From positions 930,001 to 994,000 of the forward strand of contig WAID01000012.1 of NCBI GenBank assembly GCA_016584495.1: 64,000 nucleotides of DNA. The letters are read 5' to 3'. How positions within the stretch are numbered: the stretch's first letter is position 1; each line of letters starts with the position of its first letter. Shown here one piece after another: positions 36,369 through 47,999 of this stretch. Source of the DNA: Celoporthe dispersa. Lineage: Eukaryota; Ascomycota; Sordariomycetes; Diaporthales; Cryphonectriaceae. The notes below the pieces were generated by a model. It did no database searches. It was not told where the DNA came from and worked only from the letters and a program-made list of their open reading frames with translations. A program made the translations under genes and the position numbers.

Positions 36369-37068
36369 TTCTGTGTGAGGGTGGGTGGTGGTATCGAAGA
36401 GAGATTTGAAGGGAGGTCGGTGGGTGTGGGTGGGCGGTAGCTGAAAGTTGCGGATGTCGTTGGGAGGCGAGGCTGTAAAGTTCCAGAGGTCAAGGCTGGG
36501 CGGGCTTAGTGCTGTAGCACCTGTGCTAACGTATGTACATAGCACAGCAGTAAAGAACGGTGCATGGGCCAGAGCCAGGCCCCTCCCCCCCTGCCCCCGT
36601 TTTTGCCGAAACGGAAGCGGTGGTTTGCCCCACCATTCATCCCACTTGACTTGGACTCACTCCTCAAGCCAGGCATGACATCTCAAGCTAGACATACAAT
36701 AACTCACTCCAATCTTTTTATTTTCTCTCTCTTTCGCTGCAGACCATTCGAGACATCTCATGGTCGGTTGTGAGATCTGACTTGAATCTGGTCTACTTCC
36801 CGCGCTGGTCAAGAGCATCTTCTCAGCATTTTGTGTAGCGCCATATAAGAAATCTCAATTCGTCGAGGGGCGAACTCGCCAGGAAAACGACAAGCAGCAG
36901 GCGAACAACGGTCATATATTGAAGCTACAAAGTCTCGCGCAGTCGAGACCCTGGCTGTGGCATACTCTCAAGCCATTCCTATCTCCGTCACCGCTACTAT
37001 ACCCCATAGACAAGATCTCTCACGCACTCTCTTCCGTGGTCTAAGTTAGGCCACACCACACCAACAAG
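36369..37068. promoter_or_regulatory. Divergent promoter region cwc2 / rbg1
   Basis: 700 bp without a gene. No palindrome or repeat stands out. Confidence 0.5.
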
Positions 37069-38392
37069 ATGGTCAATATTGTAGGTTCCCTAAGGTGATG
37101 GTCGCATCTCAGACATGGGATCTCTCTGTCTTTGGCGGATCTCTTCCCTATACCCTTTCCGTTTCGAGAGCTAGTCTTTCCACTTCTGACAATCCCTATA
37201 GACAGAGAAGATCAAGGAGATCGAGGATGAGATGAAGAGGACCCAGAAGAACAAGGCCACAGAGTACCACCTGGGCCTCCTGAAGGGTAAGCTCGCCCGC
37301 CTCCGCGCACAGCTTCTCGAGCCGGGCCCCGGGTCCGGAGGTGGTCCGGGGTCAGGCTTCGACGTGAGCAAGAGCGGCGACGCGCGAATAGCCCTCGTGG
37401 GCTTTCCGTCCGTAGGCAAGTCGACATTCCTGTCCAAGGTGACCAAGACCAAGTCCGAGGTCGCCAGCTACGCCTTCACCACCCTGACGGCCATCCCCGG
37501 CGTGCTTGAGTACGGGGGCGCCGAGATCCAGCTGCTGGACCTGCCGGGGATCATCGAGGGCGCCGCTGAGGGCAAGGGCAGAGGGCGGCAGGTTATCTCT
37601 GCCGCCAAGACGAGCGACCTGATCCTGATGGTGCTGGACGCGACGAAGCGGGCGGAGCAGAGAGCACTGCTGGAGGCGGAACTCGAGGCTGTGGGGATCC
37701 GGCTCAACAGGGAGTCACCGTAAGATACACCTACCAACCCATGTCTTGCCGGCGAGCCACAGACACGAGCAGGAGCGCCAGCAGCTGACGATATGATGGC
37801 TACCAGGAACATCTACCTCAAGCCCAAGAAGGCGGGCGGGATGAAGATCAACTTCCAGCAGCCACCCAAGAACCTCGACGAGAAGATGGTGTACAACATC
37901 CTCCGCGACTACAAGATGCTGAACTGCGAGGTTCTCATCCGCGACGACGAGGCGACGGTCGACGACCTGATCGACGTCATCATGAAGGACCACCGCAAGT
38001 ACATCAAGTGCCTCTACGTCTACAACAAGATCGACAGCGTCTCGCTCGACTTCCTCGACAAGCTGGCCCGCGAGCCGCACACCGTCGTCATGAGTTGCGA
38101 GCTGGACCTCGGCATTCAGGACGTCGTCGACCGCTGCTGGAAGGAGCTGGCTCTGATCCGCATCTACACGAAGCGGAAGGGCATCGACCCGGACTTTAGC
38201 GAGGCCCTGATCGTGAGGAGCAATAGCACCATCGAGGACGTGTGTGACCGCATCCACCGCACGCTGAAGGAGACGTTCAAGTATGCGCTGGTGTGGGGTG
38301 CCAGCGCGAGGCATGTACCGCAGAGGGTGGGGCTGGGACATGTTGTGGCGGACGAGGATGTGGTATACATAGTCAGCGGATGGAAGGCTTAG
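37069..38392 (+). CDS. rbg1: Developmentally regulated GTP-binding protein (DRG1/Rbg1)
   Basis: A cytoplasmic OBG-class GTPase that associates with translating ribosomes, normally with a Tma46/DFRP1-type partner. Three exons (37069-37080, 37202-37719, 37807-38392) give 371 residues, against 369 in yeast Rbg1. It starts MVNITEKIKEIEDEMKRTQ. GTPase motifs are GFPSVGKST (about 71-79), the switch region SYAFTTLTAIPG, DLPGIIEGAAEGKGRG, YNKIDS (NKxD) and a C-terminal TGS domain (ALIVRSNSTIEDVCDRIH, LVWGASARHVPQRVGLGH). The first coding exon is only 12 nt. All phases agree and the frame is intact. It converges with spo12. Confidence 0.95.
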
Positions 38393-38854
38393 AGCAGAAC
38401 GGCACCAACAGGAATCAAAGCGAATTTTTTTTAAGAAAAAGAAGTCAACTCCATCGGCACAACGCACAAGAAAAAAAGACATTCGGCCCTTCAACGTGAG
38501 AAAACTGTTCATTGACTCATTACCGGCAATCTGTGCTTCCTCCCTAGTGTATGACATCTCGTGACTGGTATAAGAAGTTCCCTTTCCCTGATAAACGCCA
38601 AAGCCAACAGACAAGCCTGGTATCCTGAGTCCACCGATCCAACCCAACATCCACCCCCGTTGAAGTGAAGCGGATCAAGCTATGATCCCCATCCCAGGTG
38701 CTGCAAGGGGAAACCAAAGAAGCAGAAGAAAACGACAAGCCAGAACCATAGAGAAAATCCTGAATCAAACAGCAGACAAAGGAAATTTTTTTTTTAAGAG
38801 ATAGGACGAGCAAGACGAGTCAAGATCGGAAGAATGGATGAAGGTGAGTGCCGG
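38393..38854. other. Convergent intergenic region (rbg1 / spo12-like)
   Basis: 462 bp of 3' flanking DNA with several T or A tracts (T8 at 38427-38434, T9 at 38787-38795). No gene is seen. Confidence 0.6.
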
Positions 38855-39379
38855 TTACTCCTGGGCCTGAGAGACAGAAGCAGGAGCAATTGCCTTGGCG
38901 CCGAAGAGGCCCTCCTGACCCTGCAACCTCTTAGATGATGCCTGGGCGAAGAGCGACTTGGGCTTGACCCTATAGAACCAACATGATATGGTCAGTACTG
39001 TACGCTTCACAAAAATAGAACAGGGGCACTGGACCACAGGAGAGAGCCCCAGGGGCCGGGGGTTCTCTGCTGAGACGTACTTTCCAACCTGCTTGTTGCG
39101 CAGCGCATTGAGCTTGGCGGTGCAGGGCGACATGATCTCGTCCGAGGGGGGAGATGTAGTTGTTGCCGGACCTAGAAGAGACCGGCGCGTCAGAACTGAA
39201 GATCCCAGCCGGCTGATAGAGGGTTGCATCGTACTCCTGAGCCTCCATCTTGGACTTCAGGACCTGACGGTGGTACTCCAGATCCTTCTTGATGTCGCCC
39301 GCGGAGGGACGGCGGCGGCCATGGGGACGTTGGCGTCCTTGGTGCCCAGGACGTTGGCGTTGTTGGAGAAGGAAGACAT
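38855..39379 (-). CDS. spo12: Spo12-like mitotic exit protein, two compensating frame breaks
   Basis: A small disordered nuclear protein related to Spo12, which in yeast acts in the FEAR network controlling Cdc14 release at anaphase. Exons 39379-39081 and 38969-38855, about 137 residues. The diagnostic block is SDEIMSPCTAKLNALRNKQ followed across the intron by VKPKSLFAQAS; the MSPCTAKL core and KPxSLF are the family signature. Upstream lie MSSFSNNANVLGTKDANVPM and a helical segment DIKKDLEYHRQVLKSKM. One base is missing around 39304-39308 and one is extra in a G6 run (39146-39151), so the middle 50 codons are read in another frame and the net length stays in phase. Small size makes the family call slightly less secure than for neighbours. 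Confidence 0.8.
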
Positions 39380-40416
39380 CGTTCTTGGGTGTGAGTGATC
39401 GTTTCTAAGCTGGTCGCTCGCTCTCGCTAGCAGGATACAGCAGTTCGACTGATGATGTTCGCTTGGAGGGCTCGCTTGGAGAGTGTGTATGAATGGTTGA
39501 GCTGATTGTGTAGGTAGGTAGGTAGGTAGATTGTGTGTTGCGAATGTTATGGAGTGGCAGATGCAAGTGTCAAGAGCGCTTTGCGAAACCAAATAGAAAC
39601 AGGTCAACTCTGCTAAAGTTGAGTTTTGAGACGGGTCCTTGGTATTCACACTGGTAGAAATAAATGTTTGAATGCAGGTCATAATCCGGGAAGGAGGGAT
39701 GTTGACATTGGGACCTGGTTGTTAGGGGCAACCGTCACTTTTTCAGTGGAGTCAGTTTGCCACTCCCCTACCATATCCCTGAAGTTGCACCTGCAGGCAG
39801 TGGAGCAACTCCAATTATACACCTCCAGGCCATTAGAAACCCCTGCTACCAGCCAGGGCCGGGACATACTGCGGTGTGGCACGCTTTTCAATGCGCTGGG
39901 CCCAAGCAAAGTCTGTTTATTTGTGTTAGTATATTATCATAATAGCAGTAATGCTATTACACCTGAAATCTGCGCCTGTTCCTTGGGATACCGGAATCTT
40001 GTCCGCCGCTCTTCGCTTCAAGAAGGTGGGAGCCAGACATCAGGCTTCTAGCACACTGCGGCAATGAACGCGAAGTTGGCCTCGCGATCAAAGTGTCCTG
40101 CAAAAGGTGTTGTCAAGATACAAGACATCGTCTGAATTTGAGCATTTGGACCGTGGCTGTCTTAGCTATCTCTGTTGTGCTGGTCTAGAACGCCTTCAAC
40201 CATGCTATAACATGTCCAGTCCCTCTGGTATGTGGCCTGAAGAATCTACAGTACAGAGTATGTTGATATCAGTCGGCCTGCTGGATGAAAGTTCAGTCCA
40301 CAACGCCGCATACTTTCAAGACAGGCCAAGAAATAACATGACAATTGTGAAAGGCGCAGTATAACAATTTTGGCTTGCCAGTACTATATATCACAAGATC
40401 CATGCGTCCATATCTA
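39380..40416 (-). promoter_or_regulatory. Upstream region of spo12-like gene / 3' flank of acyl-CoA dehydrogenase gene
   Basis: 1.04 kb between tandem minus-strand genes. It includes a TAGG microsatellite in the probable leader of spo12. Open frames here are short and featureless. Confidence 0.5.
39511..39529. repeat. (TAGG)4.75 microsatellite
   Basis: A perfect tandem tetranucleotide about 140 bp upstream of the spo12-like start codon. Confidence 0.9.
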
Positions 40417-42106
40417 CTACAGCTTCGCCTTCGTGATGTTCGAACCCGGCTGGGCCCTGGTCACGCCGTATTTCCGCAGCAGCTCCTCCGTCTTCTTCGC
40501 CTGCCGCGCAATCTTCTCTGTGACCTCCCGGCCCCTCTTGTTTTCGTTCCGGCCCATCTGCTGCAGATGCACCTCGTCTGGCCCGTCCGCCAGCCTCAGC
40601 GTGCGGATCCCCGCCCACATGTACGCGAGTGGCGTGTCCTGGCTGACGCCGGCGCCGCCAAAGGACTGCACGGCACGGTCGATGACGGTCAGTGCCATCT
40701 GGGGCACGAGGACCTTGGCCTCGGCGATCTCCCGCAGCGCGGCCTTGGGCCCGTGGTCGTCCATCTGGATGGCCGCGTTGAGCACCACGAGGCGCGCGGC
40801 GTCGATCTCGAGGCGAGACTTGGCGACCCACTCGAGGATCACGCCGTGCTCGCGGAGTTCTTTGCCGAAGGGTGTCTTCTTGGGGTCGTTGATGCGCATC
40901 AGCATCCACTCGAGAGCTTTTTCGGCCTGGTGCAGGTTAGAAATCAACGTCATGCAAAAAAAAAAAAAAAGGGGGGGGGTCCTCGGGCCAGCTGTTGGGG
41001 TACTTACAGCGCCAATGGTTCTCATGGCGTGGTGGATACGTCCAGGTCCGAGGCGGCCCTGGATGATTTCGAAGCCACGACCTTCGCCGAGGACGAGATT
41101 GCTGGCTGGGACGCGAACGTTCTTGAAGGTGATGTGGCCGTGCCCATGGGGCGCATCATCGTAACCATAGACGTTCAGCATCCGGTGGATGGTGATGCCC
41201 TTGGCGTCTGCTGGCACGAGAATGACAGACTGCTGGCGGTAGACGTCCTTGTTCTTTGGGTCTGACTTGCCCATGACGATGTAGATGCTACACCTCGGGT
41301 CGCCGGCACCACTTGACCACCATTTCTACCAAGATCATTAGTCCACGAGGAGGGCAAGGGGAGCCAGGTCGGGGAGGAGGGAGGAGATCTCGGAGCAGTC
41401 TGGTCGTCATAGCTGGAACACTCACCTGGCCGTTCAGCACATACTCATTGCCCTCCTTCTGGATCTCCAGCTCGATGTTTGTGGCGTCGCTGGAAGCCAC
41501 CTGAGGCTCCGTCATCAAGAATGCCGAGCGGATCTCGCCCTCCATGAGCGGCTTCAACCACTGGGCCTTCTGTGCGTCATTGCCGTACTTGGCCAGGACC
41601 TCCATGTTTCCGGTGTCGGGGGCAGCACAGTTGACAGCCTCGGAGGCACACTTGGACTTACCAAGCCACTCAGCCATGAGGCCATACTCGAGGTTGGTGA
41701 ATCCGGGCGACTCCTTGTAGTGGCCCTTGGGCAGGAACATGTTCCACAGGCCGAGGGAGCGGGCCTTCTGCTTGAGCTCGTCGATGATGCTTGGGTAGTG
41801 GTCCCATCTCGAGTCACCGGATCCACACTGGGCTTCGAGGACTGGATCGGCACTGTCGGGCAAGAAAAGGAAGGAGAGAGAGTTCGGTTAGTCTTGAAGC
41901 TATGTGAGGCCAGATGAGCCGAGGTTGAGACGTACGGGATGCACTCTTCCTCAACGAACTTGGCGACAATATCCAAGGTTTTCTTTGCCTTATCGCTTAC
42001 ACGATGCTGGCACTGTACGTCGTGTGCAGGCGCTGTGGTCAGTCATAGGCCTCTAACAGTCCTAGACGGTGTTTTAACTCACAATGATGGGGATCTTGGA
42101 CGCCAT
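40417..42106 (-). CDS. Acyl-CoA dehydrogenase with C-terminal peroxisomal signal (ACAD11-like)
   Basis: A FAD-dependent enzyme expected to make the first alpha,beta-dehydrogenation of an acyl-CoA thioester. Five exons (42106-42083, 42012-41936, 41852-41426, 41325-41008, 40926-40417) encode 451 residues. Motifs: SAFLMTEPQVASSDATNIE (FAD/substrate loop), KWWSSGAGDPRCSIYIVMG, HGHITFKNVRVPASNLVLGEGRG, GPGRIHHAMRTIG and the C-terminal helical domain QSFGGAGVSQDTPLAYMWAG. The last three residues are AKL, a canonical PTS1, and the N-terminus is not presequence-like, so peroxisomal location is inferred. The length and motifs match the ACAD10/11 dehydrogenase domain; chain-length preference cannot be read from sequence. 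The frame is intact. Divergent from taf5. Confidence 0.92.
40956..40979. repeat. A15G9 homopolymer block inside intron 4 of the acyl-CoA dehydrogenase gene
   Basis: On the plus strand 15 A are followed directly by 9 G. On the gene strand this is C9T15 between the donor and the branch/acceptor region, so it acts as an unusually long polypyrimidine tract within an 81-nt intron. Its length is likely uncertain in the assembly. Confidence 0.85.
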
Positions 42107-43014
42107 GATGAGTGAGAAGGGAGAATCCTTGACGGTGTTTCTGTTCAGTTGATAGGGTGGGCAATGCTCTCCCTCAGCTCTGCAATAGTATGCTCTTCTT
42201 TGCAAAGAGGGCCGTAGATTTACTGCTTTTACAATTGACACAGAAACAGAGGGAAAATAGAAGAGGAGGAACGAAAAAAAGAAGGAGAAGGAAGAATCGG
42301 ACCATTTACCAGTATTCGAATTAATAGAACCTGAACAGCACAGCAGCCAGCCCCTGCAGGTGGTTCTCCCCCAGCCGAGGCTCAAACGCCTGCTGCGGGG
42401 ACGACTGGCGGAGCACAGAGGATGGGGCGGCCGGTCTCAGGCGGGAGGACGGCTCTGGGGAAAGCCTGCAGGGGAAGCTAACAGCTAAACAGCCCCGAGG
42501 ATACCGTGGCTTGCGTGGATGACCAAAAGAACAAGGATTCGTCCTGCTCGGAGCTGGAATCAAAATTCCACCGGCTGCCGCTTCATGATTGGTCAGAACA
42601 CGCAGGGGTTTCAACCTCACTCCTTGAGCCTCTGAGTCTCTGAGAGCTCTTTCCATGCCGGCCTGGCTGAATCATTCACTCTCAGACACTCATCATCAGC
42701 ACCACCGCCGATCACCTCACCTCCATCAACACCAGACCTACTTCCGTTTTCTTATATCAGGCACAGGTGTATTATTGAGTCCGCATACCACTCAGTCTCG
42801 GAATGGTGTGATTTAAAGTGGAAATCACACTGCACCTTTGGGACTGGCATGTTCCAGCCGACAGCAGAAGACTCAGATCTGTTCGGATAATTCTGGAGAC
42901 TGCGTGTGGGAGACACAAAGGCCAGCACCCGCCACCACCCTACTCCAGAGTCCTTCCCACTGCCGACAAAGGCACACGGTCAAATCGAAAGCGGCGAGTC
43001 AAATATAAACGAAG
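42107..43014. promoter_or_regulatory. Divergent promoter region acyl-CoA dehydrogenase / taf5
   Basis: 908 bp without a gene; no strong regulatory motif is recognised. Confidence 0.5.
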
Positions 43015-46000
43015 ATGTCGGCACCAGGGGGGATCGGCGCTGGCGCTGGCCAGCCACCAAGACCAGCAGCTGTGCCCTCCGGAGCACCGACTACAGCACC
43101 AGCACAACAGACCCCACAGAACTTGAATCAGATCGTAAGAGAATCCCTGGCTTTACTTTCCCCCTGTATAAACATATCCGTCGTTTCCCTCAGAGCCCCT
43201 ATCCTATTTGTGTTTGCTTTTTATCCTACGATCTTATCCCATGGCCCGGATCCGGATTCTCATGTGTATGACTTTCGTCAAACCTGGCTCTGGATGGGTG
43301 CATTGGAACCAACGGTCCAATTCTCGACAGCCCTGGAACCGTGGTCGACATATCAGAACGACTTATATACCCTATCTTCCGGACGGTATTCGACGAGAGG
43401 CGGGAGAATAGGAGCAGAGCCGCAATTCTCCCGTGCTGATATAGGCATGTCTTCCGCCCTGGGTCGCGCACAATAGGGAATGGGCTTGGATTTCGGCTCA
43501 CGTCCGTGAGCTCGGCCCTATTGGTATTGGCGGCTTACATTTCGAGTCCATATGCGAAGTCTCGGTCAGAAACGGGCTACTCGTACGACCGTGTGTGGGT
43601 GACTGCCTACCTTCTCTCTTCCGAGAAGGACAGTCTTCCTTCTGGTGTTCAATGCTGGAATCTCGAAAGATATCAAGCAGATGGTGGAGCCTCAGCGGCG
43701 AGGTTTCCCACACAGGATTGGGAAGTGGTTGACACCCGGGGCCTCCCAGCCATTTCCTAGGGGGTCGTCATTTCAGGGTGGGATGACTCTGCAAAGTATT
43801 CCCTTCAGCAAGGACAGACACTCGAGACGGGCCTGACTTCACCACGGGCTGGCTCTGCCTGCCTTACCGTTTCCACTGGCCATTCCAACCATCTGCAGAC
43901 TGATTTTATCAAGAACCAAAAGTCAAACCTGCACAGTTCTGCCTTACCTGCATCATCCAACAAAGCAATCCTCAACAGAGACACACCATGACCTTCTGAA
44001 CCACAGCTTCTATGAGGTCCACTCATCCATATTCACAAGCAAGACCGGCCTATTCGAAAGCTTCCATCAAAGGACCATACCAGTGGAGCACCAAGACAAG
44101 GCGAAAGAAGAGATCATACTACCGATGGAGTAGCTACACGAAGGTGCAGCCACTACCAGATCAGAAAAAGTCTTCCATGATATATTCAGTACCATTTTTG
44201 AATCTATGGCTCTGGATCCAGGTGCAGCTGTCCTAGCACCAGCTGGAAGCTACCATAAGGTGGGCTTTTTGGAGGGGGGAGGGGGAGAGGGCAGGCGCTG
44301 GTGACCACAATGCCTGCACCTCATCCTCATTCTCACCCTCTCCCTCACTAGCTGGCACAAGCGCGAAACTTTCAACCTCCTTGAGCAACGCAGCTACAAA
44401 TTCACTGGCAACCTCTCCGACTCCGTTGTTGCCAATTCCTTCCAAATGCGACTTTCTTTCTATCCATCCACAGCCGCCACAATCATCACCTGAGAAACTA
44501 TGAGCCGCAAGAAGGACAAGTCTGGTGGTCGACGCGCCAAGAAGATTCGAAAGCGCAGGCAGCGCGATACGGATTCATCGTCGGACGAGGCTGGCCCCAG
44601 CGCCGCACCCGTCAGAGACAGCAATGATCAGGTCCCGGTTCAGCTGTCCATCCAGACCCAGGCCGACAACACATTTACGCCCGAGGTACATGCACACGGC
44701 TCGTAGTGAATGGGGCCACATCAAGCAACGGAACCTCAAATTTCCAGCGGAGTCTGCTAGACCGGCTCCTGGCACCGATACTCCACCCAACGCTTTCATT
44801 GCATTCTCGATTTTCTGCTCTTGCCTATCCCCTACATTACAGACTGCATACTTTACCCTTTCTGCCGACGACTTGCTGATACCATGCGAACATAGGTGAC
44901 GGACTACTTGCTCAAGCGAGGGTTTCATCGAACTGAGGAAGTCTTTCGCAAGGAGTCTTCGAATCTCGGACCTGACGGCAGACCCCAGCACAAATCCACC
45001 GACGTTATGGGCGCGAAGAAGTACGCGAAGGCATTTGGTCTACTGAAGAAATTCGTCGAGAGCAGCCTCGACTACTACAAGGTGAGCCGCCTGACGAGGC
45101 CGTGATCAGCCATGGCGGCCTAGGCTGATCAGGAATGCCCACAGTACGAGTTGAACAAGTTCTTGTGGCCTGTTTTCATCCACTCTTATCTGGAGCTCGT
45201 TGAGAGCAAATACCCCGATGACGCCAAATCGTTTCTCGACACCTTCAAGGGCGCCTTCGAGCTCGCCCACGCGGACGATCTCAAGTTACTCGCGACCATC
45301 ACGCTGCCTGCTCATGTTGACGAGAACAATACCACGAAGCTCTTCAAGACCGCAAAGTACCGCATCCCCGTCACTGACAAGGCCTACGACCTGATGATCG
45401 CCCACTTGGAGAAGGAATATGACAATGGCGGCCAGACCATCATTCGACTGCTCTCTGCATATTGCGCCGTCAAGATCGTGGACCGCGGTCTTGCGAACCC
45501 GTTCAGCTTCACTGCCATACACGAGAAGCAGAAGAGCACCCAGGTCAACCAGTCGGAGCTTCTTGAGGGCGTTCCCGGTGCCTTCGAGGGTGTCAGAACC
45601 GATGCCGCCCCCAGCGGTCCGCTCAAGCTGGGCCCTTTTGCCATGGACCCCGATCTGCAGGGTGAGGTCCGCTCTGAGCTGACCCTTGAGGATCAGCTCC
45701 ACCCTCCAGCCGACGGCAAGCCCAGCCTGGTGGAGGAGTTTGAGCACAAGATCAAGCGTGAGGAGAGCGCTGACGGGCCTTCCCGCGGAGAGCTTCCCCT
45801 GCCTGCTCCCCGGGCTCGAGATGTGGTGAATGAGGTAGAGAAGCTCAAGGAGTATCGAGATCGATTTCGTATCGATGGCAGGACCGGCGGCGTTGGTCCT
45901 GGCGTGTCTGTGTGCATGTACACTTTCCACAACACACTCGGACAGTAAGTCTTGGTCGGTCACCTCGAGAGCGCACTCATCGCTAATCAATAATGGCCCA

Positions 46001-47152
46001 GATACAACTGCATTGAGTTCTCCAATGACCAGAGGATGGTGGCAGTAGGCACTATGGACTCTTACATTCGCGTCTGGAGCATGGACGGTAGTCACCTGAA
46101 GAGTGTGCTGGATCGTGGCGAGGTGAAGAAGCCAACGAACAACCGCATGCTTATTGGTCATTCTGCACCTGTCATGGACGTCTCCTTCAGCGACGCGGTT
46201 AACTGGCCAGACTACCGAGACGCCAGCGCCACCAACAAGGGTCCTCCACTGCTGCTGTCTTGCTCGGCTGACGGCGAGATCCGGCTCTGGAACCTGGAGA
46301 CTTGGATGTGCCTGTGCAAGTTCAAAGGCCATAGCGGACCCGTCTGGCGGGTCCAGTGGGGTCCTCATGGTCACTACTTTGCCAGCGGCGGCCGTGACAA
46401 GGTCCTCCGTATCTACAGCCAGGATCAGGTGACAGCGGTTCGTGAGTGCGTTGGCCACGACGACAACATCTGCGCCATCACCTGGCATCCCAATGGCACC
46501 TACGTCTTTTCAGCGTCTGACCAGACCGACAAGTCGATCCGTATGTGGTCCGTTGTCACTGGCGAGTGCGTCCGAGTCCTGACAGGTCATACTGATGACA
46601 TTGGCGTTCTGGAGTGCGCATCCAACGGCAAGATCCTGGCGAGCGCGGACTGGAGTGGCAATATCCTCCTCTGGGATATCGAGAATGGCACCCTGATTAA
46701 GAAGAGCCGCGGTCATGCGAAGACTGGTATCCTCTCTCTAAGCTTCAGCGTCGAGTCCACCGTTCTCGTGTCTGGCAGTCTGGATGGCACCGTCCGGATC
46801 TGGGATGTCGAGCTGCCCGCTGATGGTGCCAAGAGCACTGCCGCCGCAGGTCCGGATCTCAACCTCCAGCTACAGAGCAACACGGCCATCAGTAACGACA
46901 CTATCATGGTCGGCGGCCAGCCTCAACAACAGCCCGGCACTGCCGCGGCCGCCTCCTCCCTCTACTGCGGCGGGCTCTTCTGCCAACGCGGGTGCTTCGG
47001 GCACCGGTGGCAGCAAGAAGAAAGGCAAGGAGGCACAGATCACTGCTGACCAGATCAGCGTCTTTCCCACCAAGAAGACGCCTCTCAAGAAGGTCAAGTT
47101 CACGCGTATGAATCTTGTCATCGCTGCTGGCTGCTACGAGGGTGGACCTTGA
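43015..47152 (+). CDS. taf5: Transcription initiation factor TFIID/SAGA subunit Taf5, one frame break and a giant first intron
   Basis: A WD40 scaffold shared by TFIID and SAGA. Exons 43015-43134, 44896-45081, 45145-45944 and 46002-47152, about 751 residues. Exon 1 encodes a Gly/Pro/Ala-rich start ending QNLNQI, which joins in phase to VTDYLLKRGFHRTEEVFRKE, the LisH motif. The NTD2 domain follows (KYAKAFGLLKKFVESSLDYY, KFLWPVFIHSYLELVESKYP), then a linker and six or seven WD repeats (LIGHSAPVMDVSFS, GHSGPVWRVQWGPHG, GHDDNICAITWHPNG, GHTDDIGVLECASNG, GHAKTGILSLSFS, SGSLDGTVRIWDVE). At about 46951-46966 the frame gains one base, after which KKKGKEAQITADQISVFPTK and FTRMNLVIAAGCYE resume. The 1761-nt intron 1 is more than ten times the usual size here. 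Confidence 0.9.
43135..44895 (+). other. 1761-nt first intron of taf5, with coding-like content
   Basis: Donor GTAAGA at 43135, acceptor CATAG ending 44895. Other introns in the window are mostly 57-185 nt. Inside are an ATG-initiated open frame (44500-44685) that can splice in phase to taf5 exon 2, and a stretch about 43906-44259 open except for one TAG at 44131 in a single frame. I recognise no transposase, reverse transcriptase or terminal repeats. Confidence 0.6.
44500..44685 (+). other. Candidate alternative first exon of taf5 or separate small gene
   Basis: An ATG with a clean leader (CCACAGCCGCCACAATCATC just upstream) opens 62 codons with a strongly basic, NLS-like start (KKDKSGGRRAKKIRKRRQR), then a Ser/Asp patch (DTDSSSDEAGPSAAP) and NTFTPE. 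It ends exactly at a GTACAT donor (44686), phase 0, compatible with the taf5 acceptor at 44895. I do not recognise the peptide. Confidence 0.35.
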
Positions 47153-47999
47153 GCATTATCTCAAGACTCCCCAGCTACTCAAACCCTTGGCGCTTTTCTT
47201 ATGCCAAGCATGTGCTTACAATTTGGCCTATCCCTTCCTCCACCGGCGTCAACTTTTCCCCCACTGGTTTGGCGTTTTTTGGCGGTTTCTGGCAACGGCA
47301 CGGGCGTAAATGATACCTGAGAATTGGCATTCAAAGAGGTCTGGATGATGGTGGCATGGTTGAATAAATTACTCCTAGTCACACTCCTCCCTTTGGTGAA
47401 GAAAAAATCGTTTACCAATAATAGCAGCTCGATCGCGTTTCTTTCGACAGAGCTACATCAGCGGAGGCGCATCAATACAGAACTCGTCCTGTGCCCCTGT
47501 ATTGCCCTCCGTTTGGCGTCTTAAAGAGAAAAGAGGCGTCGTGGTACGTTGATCTTGTCGTCGTCGTTCTTGAACGCATAAAATTGGCAAGACATTCGAC
47601 ATTTAATGAAGATAGAAAATATACATAATCAACTCACTGCTCCGGTTATCCCATTCCCTTTCTTTTTTTCCTGTTCTGCGCAGTGGTGGCTGAGGAAGGA
47701 AGGGATGCGGGGGGTTGTTTGTAGGCTTGCAGGGATACGTCAGAAGGTGCACCTGGTCCAAGCTTCTTACCCACCAAGGCCCGTCTATCATCACCTTAGC
47801 TGTCAACCGCAGGGCAGGCACCTTCTAATGGCACAGCCACTCCCACATATTGTCGAGATGACTTTCTAGAGACCTCACATCCTCATACTCGTCCGTTGGA
47901 TCTTGCTCTTCTACCTTCGCGCCTACACTACTTCGGCAGTCAAAGAGACAAAAGACCCCTCGTCAGGAAGAAGCTGCAATACGAAAGCTAAGATCGAAG
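47153..47999 (+). other. Intergenic region taf5 / vps5
   Basis: 847 bp holding the taf5 3' flank and vps5 promoter. No gene is seen. Confidence 0.55.

Noticed and set aside
45286..46488. Antisense open frame (400 codons) over taf5
   Set aside because: Shadow of the WD40 region; spans a taf5 intron.
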